Positions 47,830-55,682 of a DNA stretch of 64,000 bases are shown here, one piece after another (the first letter of the stretch is position 1; each line of letters opens with the position of its first letter). This stretch comes from Paraconexibacter sp040581415. GTDB lineage: Bacteria > Actinomycetota > Thermoleophilia > Solirubrobacterales > Solirubrobacteraceae. The stretch is taken from the NCBI RefSeq assembly GCF_040581415.1, contig NZ_CP114014.1, forward strand, positions 1,364,001 through 1,428,000, read 5' to 3'. Under the pieces are notes generated by a model that saw only the letters and a program-made list of their open reading frames with translations, was not told the DNA's origin and did not search any database. Made by a program: the position numbers and the translations under genes.

Positions 47830-48732
47830 TCACGCCGCGAGCATGCGCCGGACCCGAGACGCGGTGCGCGCCGCCTCGTGCGCGTGCAGGTCGTCCCAGA
47901 CCAGGCGCAGGATGCGGTAGCCCGCCAGCTGGTAGTCGCTGTCCCGGCGACGGTCGGCGCGCATCTGGGCGCGGCGCCGGTGGTGGGCACGACCGTCGAG
48001 CTCGATCACGAGCCGGCGGTCGGTCCGGTAGACGCAGTCGGCCTTGTGGCCGGCGACCGACACGTTCAGGTCGTCCGGCCGGGGCAGGCGGTGCGCGGTC
48101 AGGAAGCGCAGGAAACGCCGCTCGAACTCCGACTTGGTGTGGGCGTCGTCCGCGTCGATCAGGCGCGTGACCAGCGGGGCGCCCGACCGTCTCGGTGTGC
48201 GCGCCTGGGCAGCGCGGATCTTGTCGACCCGCAGGGACGGCAGGCTGTCAGCAAGCGCGCGGTAGTCGTCCCAGGGCATCACGTCCGCCAGGTCCACCAG
48301 GGTCCGCGGTTGGTGCGTGACCCGGAAGAGGCCGCTGGTGAAGACGTCGACCGCCTCCAGGTGGCGGGTGCGATGCACGGCTATGTCCTCCCGGCTGCGG
48401 GACGAGGCGGTCGTGCTGATGTGCAGTCGTCCCTCGGGATCCCCGGGCGTCCGCCAGCCGTGGAACGCCGCGGCGGTGAAGTGGGAGAGGACACCCTCCG
48501 GCGCGCAGGTCCAGACCGCCGCGAGCCACCGTCCTTCGTCCTGCAGCGCGGTGTGACCGAAGGCATAGACGCCGGCCTGCACCCGCGTGAGCCGGCGTCG
48601 TGCCACCCGCGCCGCAATGGCGTTGCGGTCGAGGCCGGCGGCGATGAGCTGATCGTGCCGGAGGAGCCCGAACTGGCGGTTGGCGAGCGCGAAGAGCCTC
48701 TCCTCGCGATCCTTGCTGCGTGGTGCTGCCAT
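47830..48732 (-). CDS. AbiEi-like/DUF559 domain protein
   Basis: 300 residues. N-terminal winged-helix typical of AbiEi-type antitoxins (FGLLRHDQLIAAGLDRNAIAARVARRRLTRVQAGVYAFG, then VLSHFTAAAFHGW). C-terminal ~100 residues are DUF559, a Vsr/restriction-endonuclease-like fold (VIELDGRAHHRRRAQMRADRRRDSDYQLAGYRILRLVWDDL). No AbiEii nucleotidyltransferase toxin is adjacent, so it may be an orphan. Widespread and variable in actinobacteria; function unproven. Flanked by a copy of its own first codons. Confidence 0.85.
   Translation of the reverse strand: MAAPRSKDREERLFALANRQFGLLRHDQLIAAGLDRNAIAARVARRRLTRVQAGVYAFGHTALQDEGRWLAAVWTCAPEGVLSHFTAAAFHGWRTPGDPEGRLHISTTASSRSREDIAVHRTRHLEAVDVFTSGLFRVTHQPRTLVDLADVMPWDDYRALADSLPSLRVDKIRAAQARTPRRSGAPLVTRLIDADDAHTKSEFERRFLRFLTAHRLPRPDDLNVSVAGHKADCVYRTDRRLVIELDGRAHHRRRAQMRADRRRDSDYQLAGYRILRLVWDDLHAHEAARTASRVRRMLAA
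48712..48732. repeat. Direct repeat, upstream copy
   Basis: CTTGCTGCGTGGTGCTGCCAT-type 21-mer containing the start codon of the DUF559 gene on the minus strand; its partner is at 47801-47821. Confidence 0.75.
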
Positions 48733-48775
48733 ATCCAGTACTAGGTCGCAAGCACCTGGATCCGCCCCCCTGAAA

Positions 48776-48781
48776 TAGGGT
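48776..48781 (+). promoter_or_regulatory. -10 box of plsC, leaderless
   Basis: TAGGGT ends six bases before GTG 48788. Confidence 0.5.
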
Positions 48782-48787
48782 TCCTGC

Positions 48788-49516
48788 GTGCTCAGAGTTC
48801 TGTCCTACGCCTACTGGGCGCTGATCGCCGTCACCTGCCCGTTGTTCTTCGCCGGCGCACTGCTCATCTGGCTCGTCACGCTGCCGTTCGACCGGCGCAA
48901 GGTCGTCCTGCACCAGTACTCGTGCGCGTGGGCCGTCTTCTTCATCGTCATCAACCCGATGTGGAAGGTGCGGGTCACCGGACGCGAGCACCTGAAGTGG
49001 CGTGGGCCGGCCGTCCTGGCCGCGAACCACGCGTCGCTGATCGACATCCTGGTGCTGTTCCAGCTGTTCCGCCCGTTCAAGTGGGTGTCCAAGGCCGAGA
49101 ACTTCAAGCTGCCGTTCATCGGCTGGAACATGCACCTGAACGGCTACGTGTCGCTCGTCCGCGGCGACCGCGAGTCGATCATGAAGATGCTCGAGGAGTG
49201 CTCGGTGCTGCTGAAGAAGGGCAGCCCGGTGCTGTTCTTCCCAGAAGGGACGCGGAGCAAGGACGGCAACCTGCGTCCGTTCAAGGACGGGGCGTTCTCG
49301 CTCGCCCGGCAGCACGAGGTGCCGCTGGTCCCGATCGCGGTTCACGGCACGGGTTCCGCGCTGCCCAAGCACGGCATGGTGCTGAAGGAGCACGTGGACG
49401 CCTGGGTGCAGATCCTGGAGCCGATGGACCCCGCGGACTACGCCTCGGTCGAGGAGCTCCGGGACGTCGCTCGCCAGCGGATCGAGGACGCGCTCGCGTC
49501 CCGGCCGACCGCTTAG
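48788..49516 (+). CDS. plsC: 1-acyl-sn-glycerol-3-phosphate acyltransferase
   Basis: 242 residues from GTG 48788. N-terminal membrane anchor (ALIAVTCPLFFAGALLIWLVTL), catalytic NHASLID (H81, D86), and the glycerol-phosphate-binding FPEGTRSKDG (151-160). It adds the second acyl chain to make phosphatidic acid at the inner membrane. The 3' end overlaps the convergent kinase stop by four bases. Confidence 0.93.
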   Translation: MLRVLSYAYWALIAVTCPLFFAGALLIWLVTLPFDRRKVVLHQYSCAWAVFFIVINPMWKVRVTGREHLKWRGPAVLAANHASLIDILVLFQLFRPFKWVSKAENFKLPFIGWNMHLNGYVSLVRGDRESIMKMLEECSVLLKKGSPVLFFPEGTRSKDGNLRPFKDGAFSLARQHEVPLVPIAVHGTGSALPKHGMVLKEHVDAWVQILEPMDPADYASVEELRDVARQRIEDALASRPTA

Positions 49517-50631
49517 GGGAGCACGCCGGTGGCCAGCGGGATCCGCGCCTCGACCGTCGTGCCGGACCCCGGCGCGCTGACGACCGTCAGCGACCCGCCC
49601 GCGACCGCGACGCGGTCCTCGAGGCCGCGGAGTCCCGTCCCGCCCGCGAGGTCCGCGCCGCCCGGGCCGTCGTCCGCGACCCGGACCACGAGCTCCCCGT
49701 CGCGTGCGACGGCGCGCACCGCCGCGTGGGTGGCCGGCGCCGCGTGCTTGGCGACGTTCGTCAGCGCCTCGGCGACCACGAAGTAGGCGGTCGCCTCGAT
49801 CGCGCTCGGCCAGCGGCCGGGCGGGACGTCGATCTCCACAGGGACCGGCGTCCGGACGGTCAGCGCGGCGATCGCGGCGTGCAGCCCGCGGTTCGTGAGG
49901 ATCGCCGGGTGGATGCCGGCGACGAGGTCGCGCAGCTCGCCGATCGCGGCGCGGGCGTCGCGGGCCGCCTCGTCGATCGTCGCCGCGGCGGCCGCGGCCT
50001 CCGCGTCCCGGGTCAGCTGGGTCCCGGCCCGCTGCAGGGTCATCAGCAGGTGGACCAGTCGCTGCTGCGCACCGTCGTGCAGGTCGCGGCCGATGCGGTG
50101 GCGCTCGGCGTCGGCGGCCGCGACGATGCGGGCGCGGGAGGCCTCCACGGACTGCAGCCGGGTGCGGTCGATCGCCTCGCGGCGGCGGTGGTCCTCGGCG
50201 GCGAGCTGGTCGGAGATGTCCCGGAACGCGACGACCGCCCCGCGCGCGCCCCGCATCGGCAGCGGCGCCGACGAGTACGCGACCGGCACCATCGAGCCGT
50301 CCCGCCGGACGAACCAGTCCTCCGTGACGTGCACGGTCTCGCCGGTGACGCGCGGGCGCAGCATCGGGCACTCGGACGCCGGGAAGTGTGAGCCGTCCGG
50401 GCGCTTGTAGTGGATGGTCGGATGGCTGATCCGGCCGAGCAGCTCAGAGGGGCTGTCGTAGCCCAGGACGCGCAGTGCCGCGGGGTTCAGGAACTCGACG
50501 CGGCCGTCGGGGTCGACCAGGTAGATCGCGTCCGCGACGGTGTCCAGCAGCGCCTCGAGCAGCTCCCGCGGCGCCGCCGCGATCAGCTGGCTGACGACCT
50601 TCGCGGTGGTGGCCTCGGACACCACCGGCAC
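49513..50631 (-). CDS. PAS-domain sensor histidine kinase (HisKA_3/NarX type)
   Basis: 372 residues from GTG 50631; in-frame GTGs at 50625 and 50622 lie 4 and 7 bases after TATCGT and could be the leaderless start. PAS domain ~22-140 (YLVDPDGRVEFLNPAALRVLGYD), HisKA_3 with His185 (RIGRDLHDGAQQRLVHLLMTL), HATPase with ADDGPGGADLAGGTGLRGLEDRV. No membrane spans, so it senses in the cytoplasm. Its class normally pairs with NarL-type regulators, matching the one at 47130. Confidence 0.9.
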   Translation of the reverse strand: MPVVSEATTAKVVSQLIAAAPRELLEALLDTVADAIYLVDPDGRVEFLNPAALRVLGYDSPSELLGRISHPTIHYKRPDGSHFPASECPMLRPRVTGETVHVTEDWFVRRDGSMVPVAYSSAPLPMRGARGAVVAFRDISDQLAAEDHRRREAIDRTRLQSVEASRARIVAAADAERHRIGRDLHDGAQQRLVHLLMTLQRAGTQLTRDAEAAAAAATIDEAARDARAAIGELRDLVAGIHPAILTNRGLHAAIAALTVRTPVPVEIDVPPGRWPSAIEATAYFVVAEALTNVAKHAAPATHAAVRAVARDGELVVRVADDGPGGADLAGGTGLRGLEDRVAVAGGSLTVVSAPGSGTTVEARIPLATGVLP

Positions 50632-50673
50632 GATAGTCCGCGCGTCAACGGGCGCGGAGACGCGCCCGCGGGA

Positions 50674-51582
50674 TCAGCCCGCGTTGCCGTTGGCGTGCAC
50701 GCCCGAGGCGCGCAGCGGCGCCGCGGCCGCGACGCCCGGCAGGCAGACCCGGCAGAAGTCCTCGCCGAACGGCGTCAGCAGGATCGAGCGGCGGACGGTC
50801 TTCGTCTTGCCCGGGCCGTGCAGCGCCTCCAGGACGTCCGGCTGCGCCTCGAGCACCTGGTAGCGGAGCGGGTCCGCCAGCGGCTCGCGCGAGAACCAGA
50901 TCAGCCCGAGGCGGAAGAGGTTGTTCAGGTAGGCCGGGACGCGCTCGCTGTAGCGCACGCCCGAGTTCGGGCCGATCATCGACAGGCCGGGGGCGACCAT
51001 GTTCGTCCCGATCAGCGGCGAGTTGATCAGCGGCGTCTTGCCCTGGCGCACGTCGACCGACGGCTGCGGGCCCTCGACCGTGAGGTAGCGCAGGATGCGG
51101 GCCTCGTCCGGCGCGATCTCGTCGATGATCCGCTCGTACGCCGGGTGGGCGGCCTCCTCGTAGCGCACGTCCGTCGACTTGTGGAGCAGGTCCGCGCCCT
51201 TCTGCTGCAGCGAGCGGGCGTCGTCGGCGGCGATCTTCTTGAGGTCGGGCGCCGGGTCGGCAGCAGGCTGCGGGACCGGGCGGCGCTCGCGGATCGGGCC
51301 GGGCAGCCGCTCCTCGATCGCCGGGATGCCCAGGACGTCCCGCGCGTAGCCCTTCACGCTGCGCTCGACGTCGTGCAGCAGCTCGGCCGCGGACTCACCG
51401 GAGACCGCGGCGTGGACGACGCGGTTGCCGGCCCGCAGGTACGCCCTCGCCGACCAGCCCGCCGTGCGGATGCCGGCCCCGACGCCGATGCGGACGAGGC
51501 CCGGCAGGGCCTTCGAGACCGAGCCGGCCGTCGGGACGGGGGGATACGCGCGATCCCCCGCTGGATCGTCGATGTCGCTCAT
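50674..51582 (-). CDS. Abi-alpha/DUF4393-like protein
   Basis: 302 residues. After a disordered start and a weakly hydrophobic helix (SKALPGLVRIGVGAGIRTAGW), the middle (YEEAAHPAYERIIDEIAPDEARILRYLTVEGPQPSVDV) and the ending (NNLFRLGLIWFSREPLADPLRYQVLE, RSILLTPFGEDFCRVCL) resemble the DUF4393 (Abi-alpha) family, named for a link to phage abortive infection. Homology is judged by eye only. TAAGCT six bases before ATG 51582 is its -10. No partner defence gene is adjacent. Confidence 0.6.
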   Translation of the reverse strand: MSDIDDPAGDRAYPPVPTAGSVSKALPGLVRIGVGAGIRTAGWSARAYLRAGNRVVHAAVSGESAAELLHDVERSVKGYARDVLGIPAIEERLPGPIRERRPVPQPAADPAPDLKKIAADDARSLQQKGADLLHKSTDVRYEEAAHPAYERIIDEIAPDEARILRYLTVEGPQPSVDVRQGKTPLINSPLIGTNMVAPGLSMIGPNSGVRYSERVPAYLNNLFRLGLIWFSREPLADPLRYQVLEAQPDVLEALHGPGKTKTVRRSILLTPFGEDFCRVCLPGVAAAAPLRASGVHANGNAG

Positions 51583-51588
51583 GGGGTC

Positions 51589-51594
51589 AGCTTA
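51589..51594 (-). promoter_or_regulatory. -10 box of Abi-alpha-like gene, leaderless
   Basis: Minus-strand TAAGCT ends six bases before ATG 51582. Confidence 0.5.
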
Positions 51595-51601
51595 CGACGG
51601 C

Positions 51602-52867
51602 TCACACGCCGAAGACCGCCAGGTGGATGAGGCCGCCGCTGAAGCCCAGCACGGCGCCGTGGACGTACAGCATCCACTCGTCCTCCTTGATCGCGGACCG
51701 CAGCATCTCCTGGAAGTCCACCGCGGCCATCTCCCGCATCCGGCCGGCGATCAGCTCGCGGATCAGCGCGCTCTGCTTGGCGTTGAACTCCTGGTCCCCG
51801 AGCGGGGTCATCGTGTAGTCGACGGCGTCGACGGCGACCGAGTCCCGGATCGCGTCGTACTCCTTGCCGCCCATCGCGACGCGCACGGCCGCCCGCGCGG
51901 GGCCGGTGGCACGGTCCACGGCGGGGCGCATCGCGGTCTCGATCATCGCCCGGGTGCGGTCGGCGCGGACGCCGGTCAGCAGCTCGGTGCCGATGTTGCT
52001 GAGCGTCACGATCTCGTCCGCGATCAGCTTCGCGTAGATGTCGGCGACCGCGCTCTGGCGGCGCAGGAAGAGCCCGTGGAACTTGATGCCCATGATGAAC
52101 TTCGGCTCGACCGGGACGAAGATCAGCGACATCGCCAGCAGGTTCGTCATGTAGCCGACGACCGTGCCCAGGATCGGCAGCAGCCACCAGTAGTGCCACT
52201 CGTGGGTGATGAAGTAGACGGGGACGCCGAGCAGGAAGCCGAGGTAGAAGCCGAAGTTCACCATCAGCTTCAGCTCGCGGTCGCCGATGTCCAGGAAGAT
52301 CCGGTTCGCGAGCTCCGGGTGCGCCTCGAGGTGCTTGATGACCATCAGCTTCACGTCGAGCAGCTGGTCGATGTTCTCGCCGATCTGATCAGTGACGGCG
52401 TGCACGATCTCCGGCAGCTGGGCGCGGACCCGCGCGTGGATCGCGTCCTTGATGCGGGGCGGCACGTCGGCCCAGAGCTGCGGCTGCTCGCGCTCCATGA
52501 TCTGCTCGACCAGCGTGTGGATGTCCCGCTCGGAGGTCGCGAGGATGTGCTCGGCGATCTTCTCGGGCTCGAGGCGCTGGTAGAACTCGCCGGGGCTGCC
52601 GAGCTTGGAGATGCCCTTGTCGACGGCGATCGAGCCCATCTTCGCGGCCCGGGACGGCACGATGCCCTGCCAGCCGACGTTGCCCTTGATGAGGCCGGGG
52701 ATCTCCTGGAAGCGGCGCGGCAGGAGGTTGCCGACGGTCTTCAGGCCCGGCACCCGGAACCCGATGAAGCGGATCGGGTTGAAGAGCATCCACACGCCGC
52801 TGAGGTTCGTGATGTAGCCGATCGCTCCGGTGAAGAGCGGGATGATGATCAGCTGGGCCCAGTCCAC
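51602..52867 (-). CDS. DUF445 family membrane protein
   Basis: 421 residues from GTG 52867. N-terminal span with GYITNLSGVWMLFNPIRF, a second GYMTNLLAMSLIFVPVEP (a repeated GYxTN motif typical of DUF445/YheB), a large cytoplasmic helical region, and a C-terminal span (VHGAVLGFSGGLIHLAVFGV). Function of the family is unknown; members sit in the inner membrane. It lies upstream of the Abi-alpha-like gene with 19 bases between, but each appears to have its own promoter. Confidence 0.87.
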   Translation of the reverse strand: MDWAQLIIIPLFTGAIGYITNLSGVWMLFNPIRFIGFRVPGLKTVGNLLPRRFQEIPGLIKGNVGWQGIVPSRAAKMGSIAVDKGISKLGSPGEFYQRLEPEKIAEHILATSERDIHTLVEQIMEREQPQLWADVPPRIKDAIHARVRAQLPEIVHAVTDQIGENIDQLLDVKLMVIKHLEAHPELANRIFLDIGDRELKLMVNFGFYLGFLLGVPVYFITHEWHYWWLLPILGTVVGYMTNLLAMSLIFVPVEPKFIMGIKFHGLFLRRQSAVADIYAKLIADEIVTLSNIGTELLTGVRADRTRAMIETAMRPAVDRATGPARAAVRVAMGGKEYDAIRDSVAVDAVDYTMTPLGDQEFNAKQSALIRELIAGRMREMAAVDFQEMLRSAIKEDEWMLYVHGAVLGFSGGLIHLAVFGV

Positions 52868-52873
52868 GGCGCA

Positions 52874-52879
52874 ATCCTA
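52874..52879 (-). promoter_or_regulatory. -10 box of DUF445 gene, leaderless
   Basis: Minus-strand TAGGAT ends six bases before GTG 52867. Confidence 0.5.
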
Positions 52880-52881
52880 GT

Positions 52882-52899
52882 CCGAACGTGCTCGTTCGG
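52882..52899. promoter_or_regulatory. Palindrome in the DUF445 promoter
   Basis: CCGAACG-TGCT-CGTTCGG, a perfect inverted repeat with 7-bp arms, located in the spacer upstream of the DUF445 -10 box. It resembles a LexA box, but the CGAAC/GTTCG spacing is six, not four. Operator or 3' hairpin of the preceding gene. Confidence 0.45.
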
Positions 52900-52921
52900 G
52901 GAAGAAGCTCCCGCGCCTGGC

Positions 52922-53242
52922 CTACTTCCCGGTGGTGCGGTGCTTCGCCACGCGTCCGTGAGCAGCGGACCCGCGGCCCGCGCCGCCGCTGCCGCTGCGC
53001 GCGTTCACGGCGCCCGGCGCCGGGGTGCGGCGGATCAGCGCGCGCAGCGCGGCATCCGTGCCGGCGGCGTCGGGGCGCTCGGTCACGATCGCGAGCGGCA
53101 CGGTCCGCAGCGACGGCCCGCGCGTGGCGTCGACGACCGCGACCACGGCCTTGTCGCTCCCCGGGAGGTCGAAGACGATCCCGGCCAGCGGCGGACCGCC
53201 CGGGGCGACAGTGACGAGATCGCCCACGCGAGTCGGTTCCAT
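52922..53242 (-). CDS. Small hypothetical protein
   Basis: 106 residues. N-terminal half is beta-rich (RVGDLVTVAPGGPPLAGIVFDLPGSDKAVVAVVDATRG), the C-terminal third basic and disordered (Gly/Ser/Arg/His). TAGTCT six bases before ATG 53242 gives a leaderless promoter, supporting a real gene. Divergent from the FAD oxidoreductase. No family recognised. Confidence 0.6.
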   Translation of the reverse strand: MEPTRVGDLVTVAPGGPPLAGIVFDLPGSDKAVVAVVDATRGPSLRTVPLAIVTERPDAAGTDAALRALIRRTPAPGAVNARSGSGGAGRGSAAHGRVAKHRTTGK

Positions 53243-53248
53243 CCGGCG

Positions 53249-53254
53249 AGACTA
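53249..53254 (-). promoter_or_regulatory. -10 box of small hypothetical gene, leaderless
   Basis: Minus-strand TAGTCT ends six bases before ATG 53242. Confidence 0.5.
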
Positions 53255-53279
53255 CTCCGGCCGGTACGGGCGAGGGCGT

Positions 53280-53285
53280 TAGCGT
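53280..53285 (+). promoter_or_regulatory. -10 box of FAD oxidoreductase gene, leaderless
   Basis: TAGCGT ends seven bases before ATG 53293. It also argues against the alternative GTG 53284, which overlaps the box. Confidence 0.5.
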
Positions 53286-53292
53286 GGCGGCC

Positions 53293-54813
53293 ATGGCCGC
53301 CCTTTCCGACACCGCCGACATCGTCATCGCCGGCGGCGGGCACAACGGCCTCGTCGCGGCCGCCTACCTGGCGCGTGCCGGCCGTCAGGTCCTGCTGCTC
53401 GAGCAGGGCGACGTGCTGGGCGGCGCCGCGGTGTCGTCCTCGCCGTGGCCCGGGGTGGACGTGCGCCTCAGCCGCTATAGCTACCTGATCTCGCTGCTGC
53501 CGCAGCAGATCCTGGACGACCTCGGCATCGACCTGCAGCGCATCCGGCGCCGCGTCCCGGCGTACACCCCGGTCGGGGACGGCGGCGTGCTCGGCGTCCC
53601 CGGCTCGCCGTTCGCGGACGCCGTCGCGCGCCTGGCCCCGGCGCTGTTCGCGTCGCTGACACAGCCGCTGCGGACCGAGGCGGACCTGCGCGCGGCCGCC
53701 GCCGACGACGCCACCTGGGACGCGCTCGTCCGCCGCCCGCTCGGCGAGGCGCTACGAGCAGCCCACGCCGGCGACGACGTCGGCCTCGGCATCGTCTCGA
53801 CCGACGCGCTGATCGGCACCTTCACCAGGATCGACGACGCCTCGCGCCTGGCGAACCGCTGCTTCCTCTACCACGTGATCGGCGGCGGGACGGGCGACTG
53901 GGACGTCCCGGTCGGCGGCATGGGCGCGCTCACCGGCGCGCTGGCAGCGACCGCTCGCGCGGCGGGCGCTGACCTGCGCACGGGTCACCGCGTCATCGCC
54001 GTCGAGGCCGACACAGGAGCGGACGACGGCGTCCGCGTCATCGTGCGCGACCCAGCGTCCGGGGAGGACCGGACCGTCGTCGCCGACATGCTGCTGAGCA
54101 ACCTCGCGCCGGCGGTCCTGGACCGCCTGCGCCGCGCGCCCGGGTTCGACACGCACGACGACCCGCCCGAGGGCGCCCAGCTGAAGGTCAACCTGCTGCT
54201 GCATCGCCTGCCGCGCCTGCGCGACCGCGCCGTCGATCCGGTCGATGCGTTCGCCGGGACCTTCCACGTCAACGAGTCGGCGGCGCAGCTCGAGGCGGCG
54301 TACGCCCAGGCGTCGGCGGGCCGCATCCCGGACGTCGTCCCCTGCGAGATCTACTGCCACTCGCTGAGCGACCCGTCGATCCTCGGCGCCGAGCTGCAGG
54401 CTGCCGGCGCGCACACCCTCACCTGCTTCGCGCTGCACCTGCCCGCGCGCCTGTTCAGGGACGACCCCGAGGGCGCCAGGCAGCGGGCCCTCGCAGCGAC
54501 GCTGGCGTCCCTGGACAGCGTCCTCGGCGAGCCGATCATGGACTGCGTGATGCGCGCCCCGGACGGCACGCCGTGCGTGGAGGCGCGCAGCCCGGTTGAC
54601 CTGGAGACCGACCTCGGCCTGCCCGGCGGGCACATCTTCCACCGCGACCTGCAGTGGCCGTTCGCCGAGTCCGAGGACGAGGCCGGCACCTGGGGCGTGG
54701 CGACGGACCACCCCCGGATCCTGCTCTGCGGCGCCGGCGCGCGGCGCGGCGGCGGCGTCAGCGGAATCCCCGGCCACAACGCCGCGATGGCGGTTCTCAG
54801 GGGCACGGACTGA
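53293..54813 (+). CDS. Phytoene-desaturase/PYROXD2-like FAD oxidoreductase
   Basis: 506 residues from ATG 53293. N-terminal FAD-binding IVIAGGGHNGLVAAAYLARAGRQVLLLEQGDVLGGAA; C-terminal ILLCGAGARRGGGVSGIPGHNAAMAVL, the CrtI-type ending. The middle includes VPVGGMGALTGALAATARAAGA. Close to the NAD(P)/FAD-dependent oxidoreductase group related to carotenoid desaturases, but no carotenoid genes are nearby, so the substrate is open. Confidence 0.87.
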   Translation: MAALSDTADIVIAGGGHNGLVAAAYLARAGRQVLLLEQGDVLGGAAVSSSPWPGVDVRLSRYSYLISLLPQQILDDLGIDLQRIRRRVPAYTPVGDGGVLGVPGSPFADAVARLAPALFASLTQPLRTEADLRAAAADDATWDALVRRPLGEALRAAHAGDDVGLGIVSTDALIGTFTRIDDASRLANRCFLYHVIGGGTGDWDVPVGGMGALTGALAATARAAGADLRTGHRVIAVEADTGADDGVRVIVRDPASGEDRTVVADMLLSNLAPAVLDRLRRAPGFDTHDDPPEGAQLKVNLLLHRLPRLRDRAVDPVDAFAGTFHVNESAAQLEAAYAQASAGRIPDVVPCEIYCHSLSDPSILGAELQAAGAHTLTCFALHLPARLFRDDPEGARQRALAATLASLDSVLGEPIMDCVMRAPDGTPCVEARSPVDLETDLGLPGGHIFHRDLQWPFAESEDEAGTWGVATDHPRILLCGAGARRGGGVSGIPGHNAAMAVLRGTD

Positions 54814-54827
54814 CCAGATCGGCGGTT

Positions 54828-54838
54828 CCGGATTCCGG
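54828..54838. promoter_or_regulatory. Small inverted repeat upstream of GntR gene
   Basis: CCGGATTCCGG (5-bp arms around one base) lies at the -35 position relative to TATACT. A possible autoregulatory site, weakly supported. Confidence 0.3.
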
Positions 54839-54849
54839 GGGGCCGTGCC

Positions 54850-54855
54850 TATACT
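54850..54855 (+). promoter_or_regulatory. -10 box of GntR gene
   Basis: TATACT is the closest match to TATAAT in this part of the window; it ends eight bases before TTG 54864. Confidence 0.5.
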
Positions 54856-54863
54856 CGCCGCCC

Positions 54864-55628
54864 TTGGCCGCGCTGACCTTCTCCCCCGTGCAGACGCGCC
54901 GCACCTTCGAGGAGGCCGTCGACCAGATCGCGGAGCGGATCCAGCTCGGCGAGCTGCGGGTGGGCGACCAGCTGCCGCCCGAGCGGGCGCTCGCCGCCCA
55001 GATGCAGATCAGCCGCCCGACGGTGCGCGAGGCGCTGAAGGTCCTGGCCGACAGCGGCGTCGTCGAGGTCCGTCCCGGCCCGACCGGCGGCGCGTTCGTC
55101 CGCTCGGAGTTCGTCCCGCGCGAGGTCATCCAGCGCCGCAGCGACCTGCGGTTGCACGAGGTCATCGGGGTCCTGGAGGCGCGGCGGATGTTCGAGCCCG
55201 CGATCGTCCGCCTCGCGGCGGTGCACGCGCAGGACGCCGACTTCGAGGCGATGGAGCGGACCATCCACCTGCAGCGCAAGCTCGCCGAGGCGTCCGGCCC
55301 GGGCCTGATCGCGAACGAGGACCGCTTCCTCGCGCTCGACCAGCGCTTCCACCTCGCCGTCGCCCGCGCGACCGGGAACTCGACGCTGGTCGACCTCATG
55401 CGCACGCTGCTGCGGCGCCTGGACATCGCGCGCGACATGGCGATCCACTCGCCGCCCTCGGTGGAGTGGTCGCTCGACATCCACCGCCAGACCGTGGACG
55501 CGATCCGCGGCGGCGATCCCGCGGCGATCGACGCCGTCATGGACGAGCACCTCGCCGAGCTCGAGCGGGCCTGGGAGCGCGACCTGGACCCGGCACGGGT
55601 CGACGACCTGCGCGAGCTGCCTGTCTGA
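54864..55628 (+). CDS. FadR-subfamily GntR transcriptional regulator
   Basis: 254 residues from TTG 54864 (GTG 54888 is an alternative). Winged helix-turn-helix near the N-terminus (LRVGDQLPPERALAAQMQISRPTVREALKVLADSGVVEVRPG) and an all-helical FCD ligand domain with metal-ligand His residues (DQRFHLAVARATGN, DIHRQTVDAI, DEHLAELERAW). Followed after 54 bases by the ferredoxin oxidoreductase gene on the same strand, which it probably controls in response to an organic acid (inference). Confidence 0.9.
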   Translation: MAALTFSPVQTRRTFEEAVDQIAERIQLGELRVGDQLPPERALAAQMQISRPTVREALKVLADSGVVEVRPGPTGGAFVRSEFVPREVIQRRSDLRLHEVIGVLEARRMFEPAIVRLAAVHAQDADFEAMERTIHLQRKLAEASGPGLIANEDRFLALDQRFHLAVARATGNSTLVDLMRTLLRRLDIARDMAIHSPPSVEWSLDIHRQTVDAIRGGDPAAIDAVMDEHLAELERAWERDLDPARVDDLRELPV

Positions 55629-55682
55629 CGTCTGTCGAGACCCGGCGGCTGCGCCCGCCCCGCTTGGTAACGTCGCCTTACC

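Noticed and set aside
47801..48732. DUF559 gene flanked by direct repeats as an insertion sequence
   Set aside because: No transposase, no terminal inverted repeats; the repeat contains the gene's own start codon, which fits duplication better.
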